From assembly GCF_014529535.1 (NCBI RefSeq), contig NW_023503555.1, forward strand, positions 6,944,001 to 7,008,000: a DNA stretch of 64,000 bases. The letters are read 5' to 3'. A program made the translations under genes and the position numbers. This stretch comes from Bradysia coprophila (lineage: Eukaryota; Arthropoda; Insecta; Diptera; Sciaridae). Positions 33,895 through 44,726 of this stretch are shown piece by piece. Numbering within the stretch: the stretch's first letter is position 1; each line of letters begins with the position of its first letter. The notes under the pieces were generated by a model, which made no database searches, had not been told where the DNA came from, and saw only the letters and a list, made by a program, of their open reading frames with translations.

Positions 33895-35260
33895 TCCTTT
33901 CTAATTTTAAGTAGAATCGTTTGGGGAGCAATAGTAAGCATCACAATCTTTTTATCAATTGTATCACTCTCAAATTGTGTTGTTTTAAGGGAACACTCAA
34001 TCCTATCATATTCCAAAAGCCCTTTACACAAAACCATATAAAACGTAGTGAGATACCACATGGAAATAACGCATTAGAATCATTCAATATTAGTTGAATC
34101 AATAGACCGAATAAATAACTTTTCACACCCCAACCCCGAATAAAGTGTGAGCATAGTACGATGTGTAGTATAAATACGTACAACGGTACAAAGGGAATAA
34201 AAACAATTTTTGTGAAAATCTATTTGAGTTGTAAATTGTAACCAAAAACCTGGAAATTTAAGTAAGAAATAATAAAAGGTCTGGTTAAACATAAACAATC
34301 CCCTTATTTCACTGAACGTCTAATAATATAAATCTTATTGTTTTATAATTATTATATTCTTCGTATGTTTATTCAAAAGAACATAATACCCTGGCAAAGA
34401 ATTACACCAGGAAAAAGACACCCCACCATCTACGGTCTTTATGTGTATATACATTGCATTGGAACAATGTTTTTATATTATCATTTCGTGAAATAAAATA
34501 TTTTCACATTGTTTCAGCGTGAGTCGAATCGAATAAAGACGATGTTCTTACATGGCTGGGTTTATACATGTAACATATATTACCAAAAAAATTATTTTTA
34601 TTATTCGTGTTCGTTTCGTATTACAACTATATTTCCAAACGGAATATTTACAATTGAACAAAAGAAACGTACAATTCTTGTCTCTCCTCATCCCTATTTC
34701 GGTTCAAAGGAATACATACACCCGTTCCGTACATACACCAACACCATACAACCGAACTGCAAGGGATGTATAAATAATAACTGAACTGTAATTTCTTCTA
34801 ATTAATGAAATATTAAACGACTTTTATGGAATTATGGAAAATTTAAAATATATATTGGGGGTGAGAGCACTGGTACCGAAGAAATTATGTTATAAGGAAT
34901 CTTTCTCTCGTTGTAAAAGGGTTGTTTTTTTTTGTAAGACTGTGTAAAGGGAGCGAAAGAGTTCTTACGGAAACAGAGGTATTATATTGCAACAGTAAAT
35001 TACAATCAGGTAATTATATTCAAATGGATTTGTATACTGGACCTGACAAGTTAAACGCACACAATGTGCTCGCTTAATGTTTTCATGATTATTTTCCGTG
35101 TTTTATTTTGAATGGGTGCTACGTGGTGCCGTTCACCGACCTTTTCAAAGCTCCTTCACCCACCATGCCGTTGCTAACCACTTTGTGATAGTGGGTAACA
35201 TTAATTGAGACTTTTAATTCTGACTGTACCGACATATAAATTCCTTTGTTATAAATAGGC
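33895..35260. other. Intergenic DNA, no gene recognised
   Basis: Overlapping minus-strand frames at 33,783-34,298 and plus frames at 34,509-34,784 have no domains or consistent splice sites. Confidence 0.5.
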
Positions 35261-35261
35261 A

Positions 35262-35440
35262 ATCATCTGTTATCAACAACATCGACAATATTAACCAACA
35301 ATTTTCGGTTAGGGCTCTTTGATTTAGTAAAATGTAGATCTCAACAATTGAAGTAGAAGATTATGCAAATAATAATTAGACCAGAGCGGAGAAGTGATAG
35401 ATTTATAATGACCTACATAGAGCTCGTAATGACAAAAAAT
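35262..35440 (-). repeat. TTAA-type MITE, diverged copy
   Basis: Reads GGCAATCATCTGTTATCAAC, then AGTAAAATGTAGATC, TGAAGTAGAAGATTATGC and AAGTGATAGATTT, the reverse-complement order of the family. Confidence 0.55.
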
Positions 35441-35517
35441 GCTTCAAATGATTCAGAATGACCTATATATGACTCGTAATAACAAAATGCTTCAAATGAT
35501 TAATTGTGTAGTGGATA

Positions 35518-35703
35518 TACAGTCAAAGGCGGTCAATTTTCAGCATAAATTTGCTTCAGCTGTTTTTCAGCTGATACACACATACAATCAAAACTGGTGG
35601 TGCAACCGTATAAAAACGTATAAACGGTTGTGATTGTTTGTATGGATCAGCTGAAAAACAGCTGAAGCTAATTTATGCTGAAAATTGACTGCCTTTGACT
35701 GTA
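35518..35703. repeat. TACAGT-ended MITE, well-preserved palindrome
   Basis: Ends TACAGTCAAAGGC and GCCTTTGACTGTA are exact inverses, followed inward by GTCAATTTTCAGCATAAATT and its inverse, then GCTTCAGCTGTTTTTCAGCTG against CAGCTGAAAAACAGCTGAAGC-like arms. TA ends suggest a Tc1/mariner-type target. Stems of about 60 bp with few mismatches make it the youngest-looking copy. Confidence 0.85.
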
Positions 35704-35709
35704 GGTTAA

Positions 35710-36690
35710 TCTCTCAAAATGTCTTAGTCAAATTGAACCCAGAAAGAATTGACCTGGTTCGTTAATGTGATATTTAAAGATATTAAAGAGTGATATTTCT
35801 ATCATTCATATATGGTACAATTTGATCACTTCGTTACTCTCGAGATTGCTGAAAATCTACCGTCCACAACAGGTACGTAAATAACTATTTCGTAAGAGCC
35901 GGAAGGTGTAAAATAAAATTTGTCTATTTAGTGGGCAGAAAGGACATTGCATTAGGGCTTTGCACAAAAATTTGGTATGCTCAATCGGCTCAATCATCTC
36001 TACATTTTGCATTACGTTTGAAGATATGCATCTTTTCTCATCAGGCCATGGCGGCAGTGGTCCTTATGAGAACAGACTGATTTTCTTGGATCTTGGTTAC
36101 CTAAAGAGTTGGTACATTGACTAAAGGGGGAAGAACGCAGTCGCCTAGAGTTACCTCTGCCTAAGTTGCCTACTGGTAAAAGTACGTAGGATGACTTATT
36201 GAAATTCTCTATAACAACCAAGGTTTGTCGACGAATGGCTTGATACTATGTGTTATGAAATGACCCCTCATTGATAAGAAAATAGGCATTTTTAAAGTTA
36301 AACTCGTTTTGTTTGTTTGGTCAATTTTTTTTCTTAAAACTGAGACAAACGAATTCGAAACTGATAACATGTTGGGGATCGTTCATTAGAAACGTGCGTT
36401 TTGTAGTAGCCTGGTTGTCGCCATCAAAATCACACGGAAAAATATGAGCTGTGGAATTTGTTCTCCTATTTTCTAAAAGGTGACATAATTTTCGTTGTGA
36501 TAAACTGAAGATTTATTAAGGAGAATCGTCACTGCACTCAACACTCTTCAAGTAAATGATCTACAGAACTCATTTCGGAATGAAACTATCAAATAAAACT
36601 TTAATTATAAATATTGAATTGTTATACATTTCGTCTTCCTATATTTGTATTTGTCTACATAAATTTAAGCTAGCAATTACTCCTTGCACT
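35710..36690. other. Intergenic DNA, no gene recognised
   Basis: Frames at 36,012-36,221 (minus) and 36,556-36,747 (plus) have no supporting evidence; the latter runs into a MITE. Confidence 0.5.
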
Positions 36691-36697
36691 TATTTAA

Positions 36698-36844
36698 CCT
36701 GTTACATAAGGCTATTCATCTGTTATCGACAACGACAACAAAAATAATGACAAGCTCTGGGTAATATGGTCTTCTGTATAGTAAAATGCATGTTAAGATA
36801 AATTGAAGTACAAGATTTGAAATCTACTTGCCGTCTGGAACAGG
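36698..36844 (-). repeat. TTAA-type MITE flanked by exact TTAA (147 bp)
   Basis: TTAA at 36,694-36,697 and 36,845-36,848 flank CCTGTTACATAAGGC ... GCCGTCTGGAACAGG. The interior keeps ATTCATCTGTTATCGACAAC, a TATAGTAAAATGCATG core and GAAGTACAAGATTTGAAA. It is a shortened member lacking the ATCTATTACTTC block. It ends about 330 bp 5' of the chitinase-like gene. Confidence 0.85.
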
Positions 36845-37176
36845 TTAAGATCCATTTGACTACATATTTTATGTTATGCTACATATATCAATCATCGCCA
36901 TCCAGACTTCACGAGTTCAAGCCACCTGTCAACTGCCAGGAACATCATTCGAAGTTATGTACTGTTTAGAAGGTCGCACTCGATTATTTCGCTAAATTCT
37001 GTGAACGACATCTTTCGCGAAGATGATATTCCTGTTTTGGTTAAGAATCAAAACCGCTTCTAACTGAAACTGGTTTTTTTATATTCTGTTCACATTTCTC
37101 AGCCATTAGTCGCTTACCATTCATTCGAATGTGCGGTCTTAGACTTGAGTGAAAACAAAAAAAGAAATCAATAAAA

Positions 37177-38639
37177 ATGGTTTCGAATTTGTGTTATTTA
37201 TTAGCACTATTGGTCTATGTTCACGTAAGTGTATCCGTTTCGGCAGATTTTTTTAATCTCATAAAGTGTTTCCAATATCTTCTCTCAACGAAAGTGAAAT
37301 ATATTTTCGATTTCTTTCGACAGATTCGAGCAACAATTGAAGCTACACCAACAACTGAACCAAGAAAAGATTTAAAAATAGTTTGTCCTTACCATCTTAA
37401 TACATGGTACGCACCCGAGTCTAGGGACTATTTACCAGAAGTGATTGACGAGCGCCAATGTACGCATATTGTCTACAGCGACAGAATTCGATACACAGAT
37501 CTGTCAGCGAATCGTTCACTGCACGATGGGAAGAAGCTTTTCTACGATAGAGTGCCGGAATTTCGAAAGAAAGGAATCAATGTTTCGATCAGTTTTTTCA
37601 AATTTAACGGATACGAATTCGCTAAGTCCCTTGGGGATAGTTCGGAAAATCGAACTGATTTCGTTGACAAACTTGTTGGATTCATGGAACAAAACCAATT
37701 CAACGGCTTTGACTTCTTTTGGAGCTGTCGATCGTGTTCGAAAGAGCATTATCGTAATGCAACTCATGACGAATATTTCATGGATTTGATGCGACAATTG
37801 GCTGATAAGTTTAAACCACGCGGATGGTTTCTTTCAACTTTTGTATCCATTGGTGAAGATGTGGTTCATGACGGCTTCGACATTCGAAAGTTATCCGAGT
37901 TAGTTTTTCAAAATTACAGTGACCAAATCTTAAGACCGTGCAAGAGTTCGTTTCAAATCTTCTCATCAAAAAAACTGGATACGCGAAAAGAGATATAAAA
38001 GTTGCACAATCCTATGATTCAGTCACTGCATACCTTCAATCTTTTCGCATTGTGATTTATTCTTTGCATTCCATCGATTTCAGATACGTCGATTGGATGA
38101 CATATCATCCTATAACCATGCCAAATAACAACACTGCACTAATTGCACCACTTTACTTCTATCCAGGCGATGTACAACAAGAGTCAACTGTGAATTTTTC
38201 TGTAAATTATTTCATTGAAAGGGGAGTGGCGCCACATAAGCTTGTGCTAGGTGTTTCGAGCAGAGCACAACAATACAAATTACAATATATCGATAAGAAT
38301 GGTTTGAATGCACCAGCTGATCAACAGTTTACCGAAAACTTTTACGAAATTTGCGAGAAAGTGGCGAAAAATCAACAATGGAACGTTGTTCACGATCCGG
38401 CCAGACGAATCGGAACGTACGCATATTTCGACGAGCAATGGATTTCTTACAACGATGTAGAAGACGTTCAAAACAAAGCCGAGTACATAAAACAAAATAA
38501 TTTGGGCGGAGGATCGATTTCCAGTTTGAACTATGACGATTTCGAGGGCAAATGCGGTTGCGGAAAGAGTCCATTGCTCAGAGCATTAGCCCAATCGTTG
38601 CGAACTGTCGATGCTCCTAAAATGGAGAATTGTACGTGA
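37177..38639 (+). CDS. GH18 chitinase-like secreted protein, catalytic motif lost
   Basis: Exon 1 (37,177-37,224) encodes a hydrophobic signal peptide. A consensus intron (37,225-37,323) joins in phase to the GH18 domain. Family landmarks are KIVCPYHLNTWYAP, the QCTHIVYSD strand, KPRGWFLSTFVS, VDWMTYHP, HKLVLGVSSRAQQ, GTYAYFDEQWISY and the end NYDDFEGKCGCGKSPLLR. In place of the catalytic DGxDxDWE there is NGFDFFWS: the second Asp of DxD and the proton-donor Glu are absent, so hydrolysis is very unlikely. A second intron ends at 38,083 (CAG, then TACGTCGATTGG). Its donor is unclear: GT after TTA at 37,903 is out of phase, while a GTGCAAG donor near 37,938 is in phase but adds about 12 residues. 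A one-base frameshift is the alternative. No chitin-binding domain. A lectin-like role or early pseudogenisation are both possible. Confidence 0.8.
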
Positions 38640-38880
38640 TTCGACGTGGTTGTCACGATTTGTTTTGGGAACGAAGATCAAATTAAAATGAACAAACCAC
38701 TTTCACGAAGCGTGGTTTCAATTTTGTCAGTTTGATTGGGAATAGGGAATGCAATCCCGGTACCAATCCCGGTACCAGTACCGGAAAATCCCAGTCCCGA
38801 ATCCCGGTATTGATCAAAAAATCCCGAGATTAGTACCGAAATTTAAAATCCAGTTTTCACTGACAAAAAAGTTTCGAAAA

Positions 38881-39015
38881 ACTCACCTGTTGGAGGTAAC
38901 TTTGTCTACAGGTAATCTACATTATCTGCCGCAGCTGTATTTTTTGCATGGGACGCAACAGTTGTGGCAGCTATTGTATATTACCTGGAGACAAAGTTAC
39001 CTGCAACAGGTGAGT
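38881..39015. repeat. Palindromic MITE (ACTCACCTGTTG ends), copy 1
   Basis: ACTCACCTGTTG.AGGTAACT pairs with AGTTACCTGCAACAGGTGAGT, and TTTGTCT.CAGGTAA with TTACCTGGAGACAAA. Same family as 46,991-47,141. Confidence 0.75.
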
Positions 39016-39024
39016 TCGAATCTT

Positions 39025-39350
39025 TAGACCCGTACGAAGTACTGGGGTCTTACAGGTTTACGCATACGTTTGTAACACGTCGAATTGGACTCCCTGAGTA
39101 AGGGGAAACCTATTGCGGTTGTCTAGAGATGCCAAATCCGCGAAAAAAAGGTCCGTCTGTCCGTCTGTCTGTCTGCACGATAACTTGAGTAAAACGCATC
39201 CGATTTTGAAAATTCTTTTTTTTCCCGTTTGGTAATGTCAAAAGACAGGCTAAGTTTGAAGATGAGTGATTTTGGATCGACCCCTCCCGAGCTGTGGCCC
39301 AATAAGTGCTTTACGGTTTTTCGAAGATATCTCCGGACATTTAAATGTTA
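39025..39350. repeat. CCCGTACGAAGTACTGGGG-type interspersed repeat
   Basis: Starts like the 12.27 kb motif and continues with a GTCCGTCTGTCTGTCTG tract, ACGATAACTTGAGTAA, CCGATTTTGA and GTTTGAAGATGAG. The last three words recur in the same order in the 52-56 kb composite array, so the families share a module. Confidence 0.55.
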
Positions 39351-39359
39351 AACTTGTAA

Positions 39360-40616
39360 TAGGGAATGCAATCCCGGACCGTTTTTACAAAACCGGGATT
39401 CGGGATTTGATTCAGTATCAATACCGGGAATACCGGTATTTTCGGGATTGGAAAGAAAAATCGAAATGACTTATTTCTTGATAAAAATTTGGATTTCTAA
39501 GAAGAAATTTTAAAAAGCAGAATTCAAAAAACTTATCGTCGTTTTGTTTGAAACTTTACAATGTAGTCTGTACTCTGGGTCCTGTAGTCAGGGTGGTTTT
39601 ACAAGACGGGCTGTGTGCAATATTATGAAACTACATGAGTTTTCAAAAGCAAAGAAATTTTCGTTTCAACTTACACAAATGTTAAGTCTAACATTGCTAA
39701 TTATTAGATTTTCTTTGATTAGTAACTTATGCAAGATAAATGAAGAGTTAGAAATATGCCAGTGAGGCAAGTAAAGAATTTTTTGAATTTAAAAAAATTT
39801 TTGGCCTATTAGTTTAAAATTTTTATTTTCTTTCTAAATCCCAAAAGGATCACAGCAAATTTCCTCCTAACTACGGGCTTGACAAATTCTTAAATTTAAC
39901 GTACAAACCTTAATATACTCATTTCTAATGACATTAGCAACGTCAATTTTCTCTCTGAAAAACGCTCAAAGAAAGCACAAGTGTTGCAGCGTCTCACCGT
40001 TAAATCTTGAACGACACAAATAACCGCAATCAGAAAAAGCCATCTCTACTCTACTTTACTCAACTCTACGCTAGTCGGTTTGATGAGTAGTTTACACTCA
40101 TGAATATGTATGAACATTAAATCATGTACATTAAGACCATTTCATGATGCGACTTTTTTAAAAAGTGATCCAGTATCTCTGGACTTTATTCCGATGTTTG
40201 TATAAGATTCTCAGGACAGAAGGCGTGAATCAATCCTTGTGTAGGCAAATACCTGGAACCTTATCTATTGATATGTACAACATCTGCTCGCTTAAATGTA
40301 TGTAGCCATGCCAAATCAAAGCTCAGGCACCTTATGAAGCGTTGTAAACGCGTAGTTAACACGTTGTCATTTTGTCATATGCTTTTGATCACTAGATTCT
40401 CACCATTTTCGAAAAAAATTCAACTCCTGTCTAATCATCAAAAGCCGTTGCCATACGAAATTGCTTTGTAAATGCTAAAAATCCGACTAAAAATTTTCAA
40501 TTTATTTAATTTTAATCTTTCGGGATAAATCCCGGTATTTTTTAGTGAAAACCGGTTTTCGGTACTGGAATTTTCCGGGATTAGTACCGGGATTAATCCC
40601 GGGATTGCATTCCCTA
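39360..40616. mobile_element. hAT-type element, nested (1,257 bp)
   Basis: Same termini as the outer element (TAGGGAATGCAATCCCGG ... CCGGGATTGCATTCCCTA), with its own exact 8-bp target duplication ACTTGTAA (39,352-39,359 and 40,617-40,624). Small frames inside (39,544-39,765; 40,268-40,471) are not recognisable as transposase. Nesting shows it arrived after the outer one. Confidence 0.88.
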
Positions 40617-40624
40617 ACTTGTAA

Positions 40625-41150
40625 GTGATACGAATAAAAGGTATTTACAATACCGATCGACAAAAAAAAAGTTTATGGAAATCGGATGACCGACTCGTGA
40701 GTTAGACCCCTTGGTGTGGAACAGGCACAGGGCGGCAAGCAGTTTTTGCTTGTAGGTCGGCCACATTTGAACATATTTCGTCTGTTTTAGCTTTATTAGA
40801 TAGGTATTGACCGTACCAATCAGGGATTTTTTTTTTATGAAATTGTGTTCTCCGGAGCGTGAGCTAGGTCTCTTGGAGTGAGCTCTTATCTGGCTACTCG
40901 GAAGTACAGCGAACGTGGTGTATTTTGACAATATCTCGAGTAAATTTTGACCGAATTTCATGAATTTTTTTTTGTTTGAAAGGTATTAACGAATGTAAAG
41001 CGTCGGTACTATTTCCGGTCTCCTAACAAAATGGCTGCCGGCGGCCATATTGGATTTTATTAAAAGTGATATAAAGTGCGAAAAATGATGCTTAGAGAGT
41101 TTCTGTTAACATGGAAATAATGTGTTAAGGGTGAGGGGTTTCAGGGATTC
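40625..41150. repeat. Repeat filler of the outer hAT element
   Basis: No coding evidence. Contains CGGACGACC-poor, GACCG-containing simple text and an ATGGCTGCCGGCGGCCAT palindrome near 41,031. It reads like a noncoding interspersed repeat carried by the outer element. Confidence 0.35.
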
Positions 41151-41154
41151 CATA

Positions 41155-41290
41155 TATGGACATCTATATATACCTATATACAGCTATATTGAGCTATATA
41201 CAGGCATATAGAGCTATATAATAGCATATATTCCTCTGTGAAATGTTTATTTATAGTGAAATATAGGTAAATATAGCGGTATATAGCTGT
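41155..41290. repeat. Degenerate AGCTATATA tandem repeat
   Basis: Loose tandem copies of TATATAGCTATATACAGGCA-like words with a period of about 10-14 bases, inside the outer hAT element. Confidence 0.55.
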
Positions 41291-42620
41291 TTAAATAGGA
41301 ATTTATGAAATTTGACTTCGTACGGCGCTGTCTACATTGCCTCCGGCAATTTAATTGTATATGATAACAAGGCAAAGAGTGGATAATATAAGTGATTTAA
41401 AAGGAAGAATAGTTTTTCAGCAGAGAAGAAAATGAAGTAAGAGAAATGAAGAGTTTCACATTAAAGGCTTTTGATACGAATAGGTGTTTCGTACGGGTCG
41501 GCGTTAGCTATGTTTAAAACTACGATGGCTAGCAACGCACTTCACGCATGCATGATCATAGTGGTCGGCTGCAGAAAGTACTCTATTTTACATGGAAATA
41601 TTTTTATAGTGTTCTACGTTTGTATAATACACTGTCCAGTTTCAGTACTCTATTTAGAGTATCATCCATGCTTGAAGTGTTTAAAATCTTTCTGGTGAGT
41701 GTCTGCTGCTCATCAAACCAACTAGCGTTGAATCTGAACATGCATTTCCGGCTTGCCGGTACTTGCGTAGTAAAATATATTGTGGATTTAGGCGATATTT
41801 CACAAAACTGCCACTAATTGACGCTGTCGGAAAGTCGGTCTTCTGTCACTTCACACGATTTATATTTTCAAAGGCAGCGTGCTTGAAAATTTACATTACC
41901 TAACAAATCAATTAATTTTTAAATCACAAAGCACAAAAATTTGCGATTGTGACGACAACAAGTCCCACAACTTATACGTTCAAGATTGAACGATGATACG
42001 TTAATTGCATTGTGAGCATTTTTCCAAAGAGAAAATTGAATTTACAATGTGACATCTACGCTGTTGCAAACATAAAGTAAAGTTACCCGGCCTTCACACA
42101 GCGACGTAAGTATCGAATTTCTTTTGTCGTAGTGTCAAATTTGATATTTAGAACAAAATAAATTCGATACGTGTTTCACTGTGAGTAAGCACACTTAACT
42201 GTACCATTAAAACACTTAAAAAAATGAGAATAAAATGAAAATAATTTCTTTTACTGATAATTAATCCATATCTTTTCAGTACCGGAAATCCCGGTACTGG
42301 TACCGGTACTGAGTTTCTCAATCCCGAATCCCGGGATTCAAAAATCGGTACGGGATTGCATTCCCTAATTGGGAATTAATAGGGGAGCTTCTTGAAAATT
42401 CAACTTCTACAATTTCGTCATTCCTTTGAGTTTCGTTTAGATTCAGGTTTGAAGCAACCATCAAAACAGAATGCAGCTCATGAGTGTTAGCCAATCCTCG
42501 TCGTTTTTGCAAAAACACATCATTCCCAGAAATGTTTTCTCAAACCCAATTTTCATCACTATAAATGAAAAAGGTTACATTGGGTAACATTAATGCTTTT
42601 GGTGCGTAGCAGCCAAAAAA

Positions 42621-42811
42621 TCTGCCACAAACGGCTATTCATCTGTTATCGATAATGCCGACAAAAATAACGACAAGCTCTGGGTAATGTGTTCCTTTAT
42701 ATAGTAAAATGCATGTTAAAAAAAATGAAGTACAAGATTTCAAATACTTTGATCGATGGAAGTAATAGACCCGATAATAATACTGGTCATATGCTTGCCA
42801 TCTGTAACAGG
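42621..42811 (-). repeat. TTAA-type MITE, full length
   Basis: Ends TCTGCCACAAACGGC and GCCATCTGTAACAGG. Inside: ATTCATCTGTTATCGATAAT, TTTATATAGTAAAATGCATG, GAAGTACAAGATTTCAAA, AAGTAATAGACCCGATAAT. It keeps every block of the family in reverse-complement order and is a good reference copy. Confidence 0.75.
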
Positions 42812-42968
42812 TTGCAATTTTTTAAGCAAAAACTTAATTATTGCAATCCAGATAGGGAACGCGGCTAGCATTATAAGTTCTTTCGAGTCAAGTAGAGAAC
42901 TGGATGAGACACATTATAATATGTGCAGACCGTTTGCTGTGTAAAAATAAAAAATTTCCTATACATCT

Positions 42969-43138
42969 TGCAGTAAACGAGATATGCATTTGCATCAGCT
43001 GTTTTTCAGCTGGTCCACTCATACCAACATATAACCATTTCACCAATCTAAATCCGAAGCACTTTTGTTTGTATTAGTGGATCAGCTGAAAAGTAGCTGA
43101 AACAAACTCATGACTAAATTTCACTGACTTCGACTGTA
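42969..43138. repeat. TACAGT-ended MITE, diverged copy
   Basis: Right end ACTGACTTCGACTGTA matches the family. Inner arms CAGCTGTTTTTCAGCTGGTCC-like and GGATCAGCTGAAAAGTAGCTG pair. The left terminus is eroded. Confidence 0.6.
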
Positions 43139-43139
43139 G

Positions 43140-43940
43140 CGTGTAGCATATTCTATGTTCATGTTCGCAGACATAGTCCACATATGCGAGTGAATTATTG
43201 TATTGTTTAAATCTCTCTCAAATGAGCTACAATTTCGAGTCTAGCAAAAAGAATACTCTTTCCCCGACAACCGTCGAATCAACCTAAAAATTTAATTCGT
43301 TTGTGTTGACATGTAATTTAAGCTCAGTAACAGTTCTACGTTCATCTAATATGCATAAAATATCTTTAATAATGTACGCATCGCATATATATATCTACCT
43401 ACAACAATATCTCTCCTTTTTGCAACTGTATGAATAACCCTTCACCCCCCACATATATTTCCATAGAATTATAATTTGATGCCATCAAAACTCTACTTAT
43501 GCCAAGTCATGAATTATTTTAATTATGGTTTTCCATTTTGGTTTGTTGTTGTTGCTCTGTGTTTCTGTTGTATTATAATTGTGAAGTTGTTAATGTTTTT
43601 GATGATGTTTCTACGGATTTGGTTTTATTATCTAATTTGGAACGAAAGTAAGACAAAGTTTGCGTCACACATATTTTCCCAGCGTTTTGTAGGTTGTTTT
43701 AATTGGGTCAACCGAACGACTGATGGTATTGTGTATAATGAGAGTTGGTGTTTTGTCGAAAAAGATTTTTCACATTTAATTTTCGGTGTTTCAGTGGTTG
43801 GTAAATGTATCAGTCTGATTGAATGTAATGGTTTCGATTGATAAATAAATTTCGGCTCATGTTTTTAGCCAACACACTTTATGTAAATTTTCTTACGTAG
43901 CGACGAGTTGGCGACGTCGATTTAATGTTGGAAATGGCTA
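43140..43940. other. Intergenic DNA with a 121-codon hydrophobic frame
   Basis: The frame at 43,476-43,841 has one strongly hydrophobic stretch at about residues 20-50 and a Cys/Asn-rich tail. I recognise no family and no splice context. A small membrane protein cannot be excluded, but chance is more likely in T-rich DNA. Confidence 0.3.
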
Positions 43941-43944
43941 GGCA

Positions 43945-44100
43945 GGCATCTGTTATCGGCAGCAACGACAAATGAAAGCAATGTGGTCTGGTTGATTTTC
44001 TCTCATATAGAAAAATGTATGGTGAAACAAATGAAGTAATAGAATTTGTGTAAAAAAATTGAAAATAATTGAAACAACTGAAGTAACAGTTGATTCGTAG
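43945..44100 (-). repeat. TTAA-type MITE, diverged copy
   Basis: GGCATCTGTTATCGGCAGC, CATATAGAAAAATGTATGG, ATGAAGTAATAGAATTTG in the reverse-complement family order. Confidence 0.5.
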
Positions 44101-44510
44101 TAGAGATTGTAATTCTAATAGTATTCTAATGGTGAAGCTGGTGAAAATTCGTCCCAGTTTAAAAGCATCGATTTTCGGAAGGGTGGTACATTTGGTAATC
44201 AGTCATAGAAGGGCATGTCTGCGTCTGCTACTAATCTAAAAAAAAAACAATTTTTGAAAACAGTCTGTACTGACGCTAACAACGGTCCCACAGGACGACC
44301 TTTCTAAAAAGCGTCATTTCCCATAGATCTATGGGACCATTTTTTTGCACCATTACCATTAGAATTACAATTACAACCTCAGTCACTTCTCCAGCACTCA
44401 CTCCAGCACTCCTATCCCTTACTCCTAGTGCACTGAATGGTGCCGTTGGACATAAAACTCCATTTAATGAGCCTGTGATATTGTAAGTTTGAATTGCAGC
44501 GGCCAAAAAT
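44100..44510. repeat. Long-arm foldback element, family copy 3
   Basis: TTGTAATTCTAATAGTATTCTAATGGTG at left (split here as TTGTAATTCTAATAG and TTCTAATGGTG) faces CACCATTACCATTAGAATTAC at right. ACTCCTAGTGCACTGAATGG matches the ends at 14.5 and 20.4 kb. Confidence 0.55.
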
Positions 44511-44726
44511 GTGCCACTTAGTTATGAAGCTGATACAATTCCAATTATCTTATGCGATAGCCATAAGTCTCTTCAATCGATAAGGAAAATGTTCATTTAA
44601 TGTGTATTCGGTTATCAGCTTTCATAGATATATTAGTACTACAAAAGAGAACATCACCACGTATTCGCTTAGTTAATAAATTTTGTGGTCGTCTGTTACG
44701 GATTCGTTCAAACTATTCACTCAAAA

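Larger units (their letters stand above)
38743..42367. mobile_element. hAT-type element, outer (3.6 kb, non-autonomous or decayed)
   Basis: Ends TAGGGAATGCAATCCCGG and CGGGATTGCATTCCCTA are inverted. ATTGGGAA occurs immediately outside both ends (38,735-38,742 and 42,368-42,375), an exact 8-bp target duplication typical of hAT. Subterminal CCGGTACC- and ATCCCGG-rich words repeat at both ends. The interior holds a second, nested hAT element, a palindromic MITE and other repeats; no transposase is recognisable. It landed 104 bp after the chitinase-like stop codon. Confidence 0.85.

Noticed and set aside
43476-43841. Possible 121-aa membrane protein
   Set aside because: The hydrophobic run comes from T-rich DNA; no homology, splice sites or second membrane helix is evident. 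It is mentioned only as part of an intergenic entry.
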